From assembly GCA_036267355.1 (NCBI GenBank), contig DATAWG010000111.1, positions 24,414 through 88,413 of the forward strand: DNA of 64,000 nt. The letters are read 5' to 3'. This document shows, one piece after another, positions 39,813-48,974 of the stretch. The stretch comes from Pirellulales bacterium. GTDB taxonomy: Bacteria > Planctomycetota > Planctomycetia > Pirellulales > DATAWG01. Position numbers and translations under genes: made by a program. How positions within the stretch are numbered: the stretch's first letter is position 1; the number at the start of each line of letters is the position of its first letter. Under the pieces are notes generated by a model. That model was not told the DNA's origin and did no database searches. It worked only from the letters and a program-made list of their open reading frames with translations.

Positions 39813-41951
39813 ATGGCCGATTTTTCGCAAACGAATCGCCCGATCGCGGTGAGCACGGATCTGGGCGCGGATAAATTGCTCCTCGAGCAGTTTACGATTT
39901 CGGAAGGGCTTTCTCGCCCCTTCCACATGATGCTCACGATGCTGGCCCAGCCGGACTACACGGTGCCGTTCGAAAAGCTGCTCGGGCAAACCGCCAGCGT
40001 GCGGCTGAGCATTCCGGAGGCCAAGGAGCCGCGCTACTTTCACGGCGTCGTGTTCCGGATCAGCGAAGGAATGCAGGTTCATTCGCCGGACACGGGCGAA
40101 ACCTTTATCCGCTATTGGGCCGAAGTGCTCCCCGCTTTCTCGAAGCTGACGCGAAACGTCAACAGCCGAATCTTCCAGCATCTGAGCGTGCCCGACATTC
40201 TGGCCAAGGTGCTGACCGGAATCGATTTCAGCAAGGACAACGTCAAGGGCACCTACGACCCGCGGGATTATTGTGTTCAGTACCGCGAGACCGATTTTCA
40301 ATTCGCCAGCCGGCTGATGGAAGAGGAAGGGATTTTCTTCTACTTCAAACACACGCAGAGCAGCCACACGATGGTGCTTTCCGACCAGACCACCGGCTTC
40401 GACGATCTGACGGGGGGCGCCAAGATCGTGTTCAACGAGTTCCAGGGCCTTCGCGACAAGCGATTGCATGAAGATCGCGTCGTGCGCTGGCAAAAATCGC
40501 AGGAACTGCGCACCGGCAAGTGGCGCTCGTGGGACTATACGTTCGAAATGCCCGACAAGAATCTCGAGCAGACCGGCGAGATTCTGGAATCGGTCGCCGT
40601 CGGCACCGTGACGCACAAGATGAAAGTCGGCGGCAACGATTCTTGGGAGCTCTATGATTATCCCGGGGCGTATGCTCAGCGCTACGACGGCATCGACAAA
40701 GGCGGTTCGCCGCAAGCCTCGGATCTGTCGAAAATCACCCCTGACGGCAAGCGCACCGTGAAAATCCGCATGGAACAGGAAACCATGCCGGGGATTGGCA
40801 TCGACGGCGAGGGAAATGTCCGCCGGTTTGCTCCCGGCTACAAAATCGAGCTCTCCAATCATTTCAATGCCAATGGCAAATACGTGCTCACCAATGTCGA
40901 GCATTCCGCCAGCGTCGAGGGGACGTATTCCGCGAACCAAAACGTCAATCTCAAGTATTCGAATCGGTTTCGCTGCATTCCTGCCGCTCTGCCGTTTCGC
41001 CCGGTGCGCACGGTGCCGAAGCCGCGCATCTACGGCACGCAAACGGCCATCGTCGTGGGGAACGACGCATCGACGGAAATCGCCACCGACAAATATGGCC
41101 GCGTGAAGGTGCAATTCTTCTGGGACCGCGTCGGCACGAAAACGCTCGACAGCTCCTGCTGGGTGCGCGTGGCGCAGGCCTGGGCCGGCAAGCGCTGGGG
41201 GACATTTTTTCTGCCGCGCGTGAAGGACGAGGTTATCGTCGCGTTCGAGGAGGGGGATCCCGATCAGCCGATCATCGTCGGCAGCGTTTACAACGACGAT
41301 CAGCTTCCCCCCTACGATTTGCCCGACAACAAGACGCGGAGCACGATCAAAACCCGCTCGTCGGAAAAGGGAACGACCGACAATTTCAACGAAATTCGCT
41401 TCGAAGACAAAAAAGACAGCGAAGAGATATTCATCCACGCCGAAAAGGACATGAATCGCGAAGTCGAAAACAACGACACGCTCAAAGTCGGTTTCGACAA
41501 GAAAAAGAACGGCGATCAAACGATCGACATCTACAACAACCGCACGGTGACGCTCGATCAGGGAAACGAACTGTTCACGGTCAAGAAAGGCAATCGCACC
41601 GTCAGCGTCGACCAAGGAAACGAATCGTTTACCATCAAAAAAGGGACCCGCACCGTCACCGTCAAGGGAGACGATAGTCACGAGGTGCAGTCGGGCAATC
41701 TCAGCGTGAAAGTCGATCAAGGCAACGCCAGCTACACGATCTCGCAAGGCAAATGCACGATCACGGCCCAGCAATCGATCGAACTTACGGTCGGTCAATC
41801 ATCGATCAAGATCACCCCGACGGGCATCACGATCCAGGCCCAGATGGTCACGATCAAGGCTCAAGCGATGCTCCAAGCACAAGGCGCAATGCACAAGATC
41901 ACCGGCAACACGATGGTCCAAATCCAAGGCGGCTTGGTGAAAATCAACTGA
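39813..41951 (+). CDS. vgrG: Type VI secretion tip protein VgrG
   Basis: 712 residues from the ATG at 39813, with GAGGGAG upstream. Residues about 15-380 form the gp27-like base (LLEQFTISEGLSRPFHMMLT, PRYFHGVVFRIS, YCVQYRETDFQFASRLMEEE followed by GIFFYF). About 400-510 is the gp5-like OB fold (KYGRVKVQFFWDR, CWVRVAQAWAGKRWGTFFLP, VIVAFEEGDPDQPIIVGSVY). From about 560 the C-terminus is a beta-helix of degenerate repeats (TVTLDQGNELFTVKKGNRTV, SVDQGNESFTIKKGTRTVTV, SVKVDQGNASYTISQGKCTI) ending in ITIQAQMVTIKAQAML. There is no extra effector domain. VgrG forms the puncturing tip on the Hcp tube of contractile systems. Its location next to the TssBCA fusion and an FHA gene supports a T6SS-like locus, although no hcp, tssE/F/G/K/J/L/M or clpV gene is in the window. 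Confidence 0.94.
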   Translation: MADFSQTNRPIAVSTDLGADKLLLEQFTISEGLSRPFHMMLTMLAQPDYTVPFEKLLGQTASVRLSIPEAKEPRYFHGVVFRISEGMQVHSPDTGETFIRYWAEVLPAFSKLTRNVNSRIFQHLSVPDILAKVLTGIDFSKDNVKGTYDPRDYCVQYRETDFQFASRLMEEEGIFFYFKHTQSSHTMVLSDQTTGFDDLTGGAKIVFNEFQGLRDKRLHEDRVVRWQKSQELRTGKWRSWDYTFEMPDKNLEQTGEILESVAVGTVTHKMKVGGNDSWELYDYPGAYAQRYDGIDKGGSPQASDLSKITPDGKRTVKIRMEQETMPGIGIDGEGNVRRFAPGYKIELSNHFNANGKYVLTNVEHSASVEGTYSANQNVNLKYSNRFRCIPAALPFRPVRTVPKPRIYGTQTAIVVGNDASTEIATDKYGRVKVQFFWDRVGTKTLDSSCWVRVAQAWAGKRWGTFFLPRVKDEVIVAFEEGDPDQPIIVGSVYNDDQLPPYDLPDNKTRSTIKTRSSEKGTTDNFNEIRFEDKKDSEEIFIHAEKDMNREVENNDTLKVGFDKKKNGDQTIDIYNNRTVTLDQGNELFTVKKGNRTVSVDQGNESFTIKKGTRTVTVKGDDSHEVQSGNLSVKVDQGNASYTISQGKCTITAQQSIELTVGQSSIKITPTGITIQAQMVTIKAQAMLQAQGAMHKITGNTMVQIQGGLVKIN

Positions 41952-41959
41952 CAAAAGAA

Positions 41960-42070
41960 ATGACGAATGTCGAACGTCTAAAGAATGCCTAATGACGAAT
42001 AATCGAATGACGAACGTGGGCACTTTCGGTGTGCGTTGAATTCGAGTTTTCGTCATTCGAGCTTCGTCAT
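41960..42070. repeat. ATGACGAATG inverted-array repeat, copy 2
   Basis: ATGACGAATG (41960), ATGACGAAT (41992) and ATGACGAACG (42007) face TTCGTCAT at 42049 and 42063. It fills the gap between the vgrG stop and the FHA gene start and shares words with copy 1 at 26178-26299, for example ACGTCTAAAGAATG. Confidence 0.8.
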
Positions 42071-42087
42071 TCCCCCAGCGAGCGATT

Positions 42088-43026
42088 ATGGCGGTGATTC
42101 TGCATATAACCGAGGGGCCCGCGGTCGGGAGGCGGACGTTTTTGCGCGTCGGCCAGGTGCTGCGAATCGGCCGGACGGAATGGGCCGACTTCAACGTGCC
42201 GCAAGACGCCGCGATGGCCCCCATCCATTTCTCGGTCGAATACGACACGCACATCTGCCGCTTGCGCGATTTGCAAAGCGGCGCCCAAACGCTGGTCAAC
42301 GGCAAGCCGGTCGGCGAAATGGTGCTGAACCACGGCGATCGCATCACCGCCGGCGCCACCACCTTCCAGGTGCACATTGAGGGAGCCCACGCGACGGTCG
42401 TTGCCGTGGCCGGGGCTGCCGCGGCGGCTCCGGTTCGCAAAGGAAGTAGCGGATATAAGCGCGTCGATCCGCCGACCGCCGCCGAAGTCTGCCAACTCTT
42501 CGAACTCGACGACGCCGCAAAACCGCTGCTCGACGACAAGCAAAACGTACGGCAATTCTTCGAGCTTTTGGTGAAGCAGCAGCTTTATCCCGATGCGGTC
42601 CGATTTCTGGCCCATGCGCTGCCGAAGCGCGAAGCGATGTGGTGGGCCGCGCGTTGCGTGCGCGCCGCGCTCGGCGACGGCGAATTGCCGCGCACCGATC
42701 GAGTCGCCCTGGAGGTGGCCGAGCGCTGGGTGATTGAGCCGGACGAGAAGAATCGCCGCGCCGCGCAAAACGCTGCCGATTCGACGGGCTATGAAACGGC
42801 CTGCGGCTGGGTGGCCGGCGGCGCGTTTTGGAGCAGCGGCAGCATTGGCCCCGAAGGCATGCCCGACGTGCCGCCAAAAGAAACACTGACTCCCCAAGCC
42901 GCCGTCGTGGCGATCAACCTCACAGCCACGGTCGATCCGAGGCAAATGCAACAGCTCTACGCCCAATTCGTCTCGATCGGCGCGACGATCGCCGAGGGCC
43001 AAAACCGCTGGCCGGAGGGGAAGTGA
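42088..43026 (+). CDS. FHA-domain protein of the T6SS-like locus
   Basis: 312 residues. Residues about 1-100 form a forkhead-associated domain: VGQVLRIGRTEWADFNVP has the G-R-x core, AMAPIHFSVEY the HF region replacing the usual S-x-x-H, and LVNGKPVGEMVLNHGDRI the NG and GD elements; it should bind phosphothreonine peptides, although the altered S/H site should be checked. After an alanine-rich linker, the C-terminal half (about 130-310: PPTAAEVCQLFELDDAAKPL, FFELLVKQQLYPDAVRFLAH, AMWWAARCVRAALGD) is a helical domain found beside FHA domains in planctomycete and proteobacterial T6SS neighbourhoods (possibly DUF6931; unsure). T6SS Fha proteins commonly link threonine phosphorylation to assembly. 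It follows vgrG by 136 bases, largely a repeat. Confidence 0.87.
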   Translation: MAVILHITEGPAVGRRTFLRVGQVLRIGRTEWADFNVPQDAAMAPIHFSVEYDTHICRLRDLQSGAQTLVNGKPVGEMVLNHGDRITAGATTFQVHIEGAHATVVAVAGAAAAAPVRKGSSGYKRVDPPTAAEVCQLFELDDAAKPLLDDKQNVRQFFELLVKQQLYPDAVRFLAHALPKREAMWWAARCVRAALGDGELPRTDRVALEVAERWVIEPDEKNRRAAQNAADSTGYETACGWVAGGAFWSSGSIGPEGMPDVPPKETLTPQAAVVAINLTATVDPRQMQQLYAQFVSIGATIAEGQNRWPEGK

Positions 43027-43197
43027 CGCAGTGGAACCCCGGCGCGGGGTGCTCTGCCCACCGCCGTGCGGTTAGCTTACCAACAATATTCAGTTAGCCT
43101 TGCGCTCCCGCCTGACCGGCAAGGGCGAAATGCGACCTGGCGTCTGGTAAAACAAATTTGCCCTCCTGAGATCGCGCTGATTGCACACGAAAGCTGA

Positions 43198-43418
43198 GCC
43201 TGAAAGGCTCATTCCGTCAGACCAGGGCGGAGCCGCGTAAGCGGCGTAACCCTGGGCAGGTGATGCGACGCGTTGTCCGGCCCTGGTAGGGCCGTTCCGA
43301 CAATACGCCCCGCTTCATTGAACGGCCCTGTCTGGGCCGACGCGTCGTGCGGGGCGGCTGCCCCAGGCCTCCACCGCTTGCGCGGCTCCGGCCTGCTGGT
43401 AGAATCCGCCTTTCAGGC
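43198..43418. mobile_element. 221-base hairpin-rich element with 11-bp terminal inverted repeats
   Basis: Ends GCCTGAAAGGC (43198-43208) and GCCTTTCAGGC (43408-43418) are exact inverted copies. Internal hairpins include CCAGGG with CCCTGG around GCCGCGTAAGCGGC, GGCCCTGGTAGGGCC, and CGGCCCTGTCTGGGCCG, as well as CGACGCG words at both sides. No ORF of note and no clear target duplication. It could be a non-autonomous miniature element or a structured RNA. Confidence 0.5.
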
Positions 43419-43561
43419 CGAGGCGTGTCGCGTTGCCCAACCGAATATTGTGCGTAATGCTAAGCGGCCCGGCCGGGGGATGGAAACCTTCGGCGAACTT
43501 TGGTTCGCATCTCGCCTGTGCTATAGTGTGCCGGTGAGAATTGGACTTCTATTAATAGCAA

Positions 43562-43578
43562 ACCTCCCAATGGGAGGT
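43562..43578. promoter_or_regulatory. Perfect palindrome before the PQQ-type gene
   Basis: ACCTCCCAATGGGAGGT is an 8-bp inverted repeat with a one-base centre, ending 13 bases before the ATG at 43592 and touching the ribosome binding region. It may be an operator or control access of ribosomes. Confidence 0.45.
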
Positions 43579-43591
43579 GTGGAGCGGGATT

Positions 43592-44998
43592 ATGCGATCG
43601 CGAGTCACGATGTCAGTCGTCTTAGTGCTTGGTATTCTGGCCCGCTATTTCGTGTCCGCCGGACGCGCCGCCGAGCCGCCGGATCTAGGAACGCGGAAGC
43701 ATGGCGTCGATTGGCCGCGGTTTCTCGGGCCCACGGGAGACAGCAAATCGCCGGAGCGCGGACTGCTGACCCACTGGTCGCCGGAAGGCCCACGCTTGGT
43801 GTGGCAAATGAAACTCGGGACCGGCTATTGTTCGCCGGCGATCAGCCGAGGCCGGGCGTTTGTGTTCGATCGTGTCGGAAAAGACGGCCGGTTGCGGTGC
43901 GTGGAAAGCGAAACTGCCAAGCCAATCTGGGAATCGACTTACGCCAGCGATTATGAAGACAATTTCAGTTACGACACCGGCCCGCGCTCTTCGCCGGTGG
44001 TCGATGGAGACCGCGTGTACACGTTCGGACCCGAGGGGATTTTGCGCTGCCTAAATGTGGCGGACGGCCACGAGATGTGGAAAATCAATACGGCCGAAAA
44101 ATTCAACGTCATCCAGAATTTCTTCGGCGTCGGCAGCACTCCGGTGGTGGAAGGCGACTTGCTGATTGTGATGATCGGCGGCAGTCCGGCCGACACGCAT
44201 CCGATCGCTCCCGATCGGCTCGATCAGGTGAAAGGCAATGGCTCGGGAATCGTCGCGTTCGACAAGCGCACCGGCGAGGTGAAATACAAGATCACCGACG
44301 AGTTGGCTTCCTACTCCAGCCCGACGCTGGCCACCATCGGCGGGCGGCGATGGTGCTTCGTGCTGGCCCGCGGCGGATTGGTCGCCTTCGAGCCCAGCAG
44401 CGGAAGAATCGATTTCCAATATCCGTGGCGGGCGAAGGATCTATATAGCGTCAACGCCAGCACTCCCGTCGTCAGCGGCGACACCGTGTTCATCTCCGAA
44501 TCCTACGAAATCGGCAGCTCGCTGTTGCGCGTTCGCCCCGGCGCGTTCGATCTCGTTTGGCGCGATCCGCCGGGGCTGCGGGCCGAAAAAGCGATGCGAC
44601 TGCACTGGAACACACCGGTCGTCGTCGATGGATTTCTCTATGGCTCAAGCGGCCGGCACACCGAGCCGGCCGAGCTGCGCTGCATCGAACTTGCCACTGG
44701 GAAAGTGAAATGGATGCAGCCGGGTCTGGGGCGCTGCTCGCTGTTGTATGCCGACGGGCATTTGGTTTCGATGGGAGAAAATGGCCGCGTGCAACTGCTG
44801 CGCGTGAACCCGGAGAAATTCGACGTCGTGGCCGACTTCGTGCCGAAAGACAAACAGGCGCCGATCGTGCCGGGGGCCGATCCGCCGGAGCTTTTGCAAT
44901 ACCCTGCTTGGGCAGCTCCGGTATTGTCGCATGGCCTGCTGTACGTTCGCGGAAAAGACCGACTGGCCTGCTTCGAAGTCATTCCAGAAGGGAAGTGA
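43592..44998 (+). CDS. Exported PQQ-binding-like beta-propeller repeat protein
   Basis: 468 residues from the ATG at 43592, preceded by GGAG at eight bases; an upstream GTG at 43577 is less likely. A signal peptide (MRSRVTMSVVLVLGILARYF) precedes a propeller whose blades show the PQQ-enzyme-like pattern: DWPRFLGPTGDSKSPERGLL at the N-terminus, YDTGPRSSPVVDGDRVYTFG, GILRCLNVADGHEMWK, GIVAFDKRTGEVKYKI, RWCFVLARGGLVAFEPSSG and WNTPVVVDGFLYGSSGRH, LRCIELATGKVKWMQPGLGR. Planctomycetes have many such periplasmic proteins, often acting as dehydrogenase-like or structural propellers; here no PQQ ligands are obvious, so catalytic action is unproven. It has no operon partner; the repeat at 45023 and the convergent SDR gene follow. 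Confidence 0.9.
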   Translation: MRSRVTMSVVLVLGILARYFVSAGRAAEPPDLGTRKHGVDWPRFLGPTGDSKSPERGLLTHWSPEGPRLVWQMKLGTGYCSPAISRGRAFVFDRVGKDGRLRCVESETAKPIWESTYASDYEDNFSYDTGPRSSPVVDGDRVYTFGPEGILRCLNVADGHEMWKINTAEKFNVIQNFFGVGSTPVVEGDLLIVMIGGSPADTHPIAPDRLDQVKGNGSGIVAFDKRTGEVKYKITDELASYSSPTLATIGGRRWCFVLARGGLVAFEPSSGRIDFQYPWRAKDLYSVNASTPVVSGDTVFISESYEIGSSLLRVRPGAFDLVWRDPPGLRAEKAMRLHWNTPVVVDGFLYGSSGRHTEPAELRCIELATGKVKWMQPGLGRCSLLYADGHLVSMGENGRVQLLRVNPEKFDVVADFVPKDKQAPIVPGADPPELLQYPAWAAPVLSHGLLYVRGKDRLACFEVIPEGK

Positions 44999-45022
44999 AG
45001 TGTTGGGTCGATTGTGGGGTGC

Positions 45023-45048
45023 CATGCCCACGGCTTTGCGTGGGCATG
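45023..45048. repeat. Dispersed palindrome, GTGGGCA family
   Basis: CATGCCCACG and CGTGGGCATG form a perfect 10-bp stem around GCTTTG. The 26 bases 45021-45046 are identical to 3431-3456. It lies 25 bases after the stop of the PQQ-type gene. The remaining 178 bases to the SDR stop show nothing else notable. Confidence 0.8.
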
Positions 45049-45226
45049 TGTCTGGGGCGCTGGACTCACAACCGTGTCGATTCGTCGAAACGCAGCCGTC
45101 GTGTCGATCACATTCCGGTCATAGCCACCGCCCCGCGGCCAAAAACGGTAGTGCCGCTGGCCATTCGGCTGCACATCTTCCATCCGAGGCAAAAATGCCG
45201 GAGCCCCGGAGCCAGGTTCAAATGGT

Positions 45227-46009
45227 TTACAGCCGCATGGCTGTAAAACCGCCGTCGACGTAGTAGGTCGCGCCGGTGATAAAGCTGCCGGCGGAGCGCG
45301 AGGCAAGCAGCAATAGCGCGCCGATCAATTCCTCGGGGCGGCCGAAGCGGCCCATCGGGGTTTGGCTCATGATCTGCGTCGTACGCTGCGGATCGAGAAT
45401 CTTGCGGTTCTGCTCGGCAGGAAAGAAGCCGGGGCAAAGCGCGTTGCAGCGGATGCCGTGACGGGCCAATTCGCGGGCGACATTTTGCGTCAGGTTCACC
45501 ACGGCTGCCTTCGATGCCGAATAGGCAAACACGCGCGACAACGGCAAATGAGCCGTCACGCTGCCGATATTCACAATCGAACCATGCCGGCCCGCGGCGA
45601 CCCAATGCTTCGCAAACGTTTGGCAAGCCAAGTGGGTGCTGGTGAGATTCGTTTCGATCACGCGGCGCCAATCTTCGTCGGTCGCTTCGAGATATGGGGT
45701 GGCGGCATTCACGCCCGCACAATTCACGAGCACGTCGGCCTGCCCGCGCCGCTCGAGCACGGCGGCCAAGAGCGCTTCGATCGATGGCCGATCGGCGGCA
45801 TCGACGGGCAAAAACGCGGCTTCACCCCCCAGTTCATGAATCGCCTCAGCACGGGCGTGGCCTCGCTCTTCGGACCGCCCAGCCACGACGACAAACGTCC
45901 CGGCCTGGGCGAGCCCTTCGCAAAGCGCTCCGCCCAAAACGCCCGTCCCGCCGATCACGACCGCCACTTGGCCCTGGAGATCGAACAGCTTGTCGAGGTA
46001 GGAAGGCAT
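45227..46009 (-). CDS. SDR-family NAD(P)-dependent oxidoreductase
   Basis: 260 residues with the classical short-chain dehydrogenase layout: GGTGVLGGALC at about 20-30, NCAGVN, the catalytic residues S150 (NIGSVTAH), Y163 and K167 (YSASK), and a C-terminal PG-type motif (CPGFFPAEQNR). The ITGATYYVDGGFTAMRL end is typical of the family. Substrate unknown; similarity to sugar-acid dehydrogenases such as gluconate 5-dehydrogenase is a guess supported by the neighbouring 6-phosphogluconate dehydrogenase and HAD genes on the same strand. It is separated from the gnd stop by a 125-base gap filled by the inverted GAGGGGC repeats. Confidence 0.9.
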   Translation of the reverse strand: MPSYLDKLFDLQGQVAVVIGGTGVLGGALCEGLAQAGTFVVVAGRSEERGHARAEAIHELGGEAAFLPVDAADRPSIEALLAAVLERRGQADVLVNCAGVNAATPYLEATDEDWRRVIETNLTSTHLACQTFAKHWVAAGRHGSIVNIGSVTAHLPLSRVFAYSASKAAVVNLTQNVARELARHGIRCNALCPGFFPAEQNRKILDPQRTTQIMSQTPMGRFGRPEELIGALLLLASRSAGSFITGATYYVDGGFTAMRL

Positions 46010-46020
46010 GGGGAAAGCGG

Positions 46021-46055
46021 CGAGGGACGAGGGACGAGGGGCGAGGGGCGAGGGG
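46021..46055. repeat. GAGGGGC short tandem repeat, forward copy
   Basis: CGAGGGACGAGGGACGAGGG is followed by GCGAGGGGCGAGGGGG, a run of 7-base units. Together with the inverted run at 46153-46178 it forms an imperfect inverted pair around 97 bases. Confidence 0.75.
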
Positions 46056-46134
46056 GATCGGAAGGGCTATCGCGGTTTCAAATTTGGTTGGGTTTCAGGC
46101 TCCTTTGCGATTTACGCGCCAGAGTGACGACGGT

Positions 46135-47610
<1,476 letters not shown>

Positions 47611-47661
47611 CGTGGCGATCGCTTTCTTTCGGCGTTCAAGACTCGACATTCAGCTTCAGGT

Positions 47662-48531
47662 CTAAGACTCGACGATGGGCCAGGGGGGCCGGTCGGGCAG
47701 ATAGCGGTGGAAATCGTCGAGCAGTTGTTGTTGATATTCGCCGGCGAAAGTGCCGGCCAGGAAACGGTCGATCCCCTGTTCGAAAAAACGCCGCCAACTG
47801 GCCTCTTCCCCCCCGGGATTGATGGGGAAAAAAAGGGCCCGATTGGCCTCGGCCGCGGCATGGTCGCCCGGCGCATCGCCGATCATCAGGGATTGGCCCG
47901 GTGGATAGTTGCGGGCGATGCCGAGCATTTCCTTCTTGGTCCCCTTTTCCTGGCCGCCGATCGCGCGGAGGAATTTGTCCAGGCGGTGCTCCTCCCATTC
48001 GCGTACCAAAGCCTCGTGCGGCGTCGCGGAAACGACGACCATGTCGGCCCGATCGGCCAACTTTTCCAGGCTCTCGCGCAAGTATGGAAACGGCGGCACG
48101 CCGTGCACCATCTTCGCGACCGAATCGTTGACGGCTTGCGACCACTCGAGCGCCTGTTTCAAATCCGGATCGCCGGTGGCGGTTGCGGCGGCCGCCAACG
48201 CCGGGTTCGCGAGCTTCGTTTCCCGTTCCATCCATCGCACCAAGCCGTCGGGAATTTTGACTTCGACGCCGCGCGCCCGCACCTCGGGCCGCTTGCGAAG
48301 CCAGTGAAAGGTCTCGATCAGCGCCGGAAACCGATTGATCCCGCGGCTCTTGGAATAGAGATTGACGAATTCGGCCGCCTCGCGGGCGTAGCGGCTGATG
48401 CCTTGCAGATTGTAAGCGAAAATCGTGTTGGGGATGAAGCATTCCTTGTGCTTCACTTCCATCGTGTCGAACGCGCATCCGTCGGAATCGATGCCGACGA
48501 GAAATTCATGCTGCTTGGGAAATTCGAGCAT
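47662..48531 (-). CDS. HAD-family hydrolase
   Basis: 289 residues from the ATG at 48529-48531. HAD motif I is DSDGCAFDT (D15/D17 for nucleophile and acid/base), motif II VVSATPHEAL, motif III KGTKKEM with its lysine, and motif IV MIGDAPGDHAAA with the metal-binding acidic residues. A long helical cap follows motif I (SRYAREAAEFVNLYSKSRGI). Family members dephosphorylate small molecules; the substrate is unknown. The frame opens further upstream (an ATG at 48567 is possible), but the first HAD strand starts just after 48531. The stop lies 51 bases before the gnd start used here, so the two are probably co-transcribed, and the enzyme may act on a sugar phosphate. Confidence 0.87.
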   Translation of the reverse strand: MLEFPKQHEFLVGIDSDGCAFDTMEVKHKECFIPNTIFAYNLQGISRYAREAAEFVNLYSKSRGINRFPALIETFHWLRKRPEVRARGVEVKIPDGLVRWMERETKLANPALAAAATATGDPDLKQALEWSQAVNDSVAKMVHGVPPFPYLRESLEKLADRADMVVVSATPHEALVREWEEHRLDKFLRAIGGQEKGTKKEMLGIARNYPPGQSLMIGDAPGDHAAAEANRALFFPINPGGEEASWRRFFEQGIDRFLAGTFAGEYQQQLLDDFHRYLPDRPPWPIVES

Positions 48532-48715
48532 AGGGCCGGGCCACGAACAAAACTGCGGAACTGCCATCGAAACGGACGTTCGGCGAATATACCGGCCATG
48601 CGCCAAGATTGTAAAGGATGCGGCATGCTGCCTTGGACCGAACTGGCTTACGGGGCGATCGGCCAAAGCCGCGGACTCACCTCCCTATCAAGTTCTCATC
48701 GCGAAGCCAAACTGC

Positions 48716-48744
48716 TTGCGTCTTTCGCAAGGTCCGACTACATT
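48716..48744 (+). promoter_or_regulatory. Possible sigma-70-like promoter for the giant gene
   Basis: TTGCGT (48716-48721) and TACATT (48739-48744) are separated by 17 bases and point toward the giant gene. The position leaves a leader of about 220 bases. The similarity to the consensus is modest and the stretch may belong to a dispersed repeat. Confidence 0.3.
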
Positions 48745-48757
48745 CAGAGCATAATGT

Positions 48758-48844
48758 GAGCCGGAAGGCCATTAGCTGTCCGGCTCAGTTCGTTTGCAGG
48801 GGGTCTGGAACCCCCCTTGTTCGAGCCCTGGGGAGAGCTCGAAC
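48758..48844. repeat. Three successive hairpins in the leader
   Basis: GAGCCGGA with TCCGGCTC (48758-48786), AGGGGG with CCCCCT (48798-48817), and GTTCGAGC with GCTCGAAC (48819-48844). Each stem is perfect. No U-run follows, so they are not classic terminators in the plus direction. Confidence 0.65.
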
Positions 48845-48974
48845 CTTGCAGTGGGATGCTCGGCGATTGCCGGGCTCTTCAAAGTTAGTCGACGGCTGCG
48901 CGATGCGCCGGATATTGCCTTTCGCAGGGCGGCCGGTGGAACGCGCGCGCGGATCTTTCGTTCTGAGGATGCCG

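Larger units (their letters stand above)
43027..43591. other. Intergenic region between FHA and PQQ genes
   Basis: 565 bases with no gene. The first 170 bases show nothing notable. A 221-base structured element with terminal inverted repeats occupies 43198-43418. A possible -10 box TATAGT is at 43522 with a weak -35 TTTGGT 18 bases before it. A perfect 17-base palindrome lies at 43562-43578, just before the next start. Confidence 0.6.
48532..48974. other. Intergenic region and leader of the giant beta-repeat gene
   Basis: 443 bases between the divergent HAD gene and the giant gene. It contains a promoter-like pair (48716-48744) and three successive hairpins (48758-48844), then about 130 unremarkable bases up to the ribosome binding site GAGG at 48965. 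Parts of the 48700-48790 stretch resemble words I recall from other planctomycete intergenic regions. Confidence 0.6.

Noticed and set aside
39795-41798. A 667-codon minus-strand frame opposite vgrG
   Set aside because: VgrG is unmistakable on the plus strand; the antisense product shows no motif or signal.
43504-43527. TTCGCA and TATAGT as a promoter pair for the PQQ-type gene
   Set aside because: The spacing is only 12 bases; the alternative TTTGGT at 18 bases is weak, so I mention it only in the intergenic entry.
48790-48850. tRNA-like word GTTCGAGC near a hairpin
   Set aside because: No acceptor stem, D-arm or anticodon arm could be placed on either strand.
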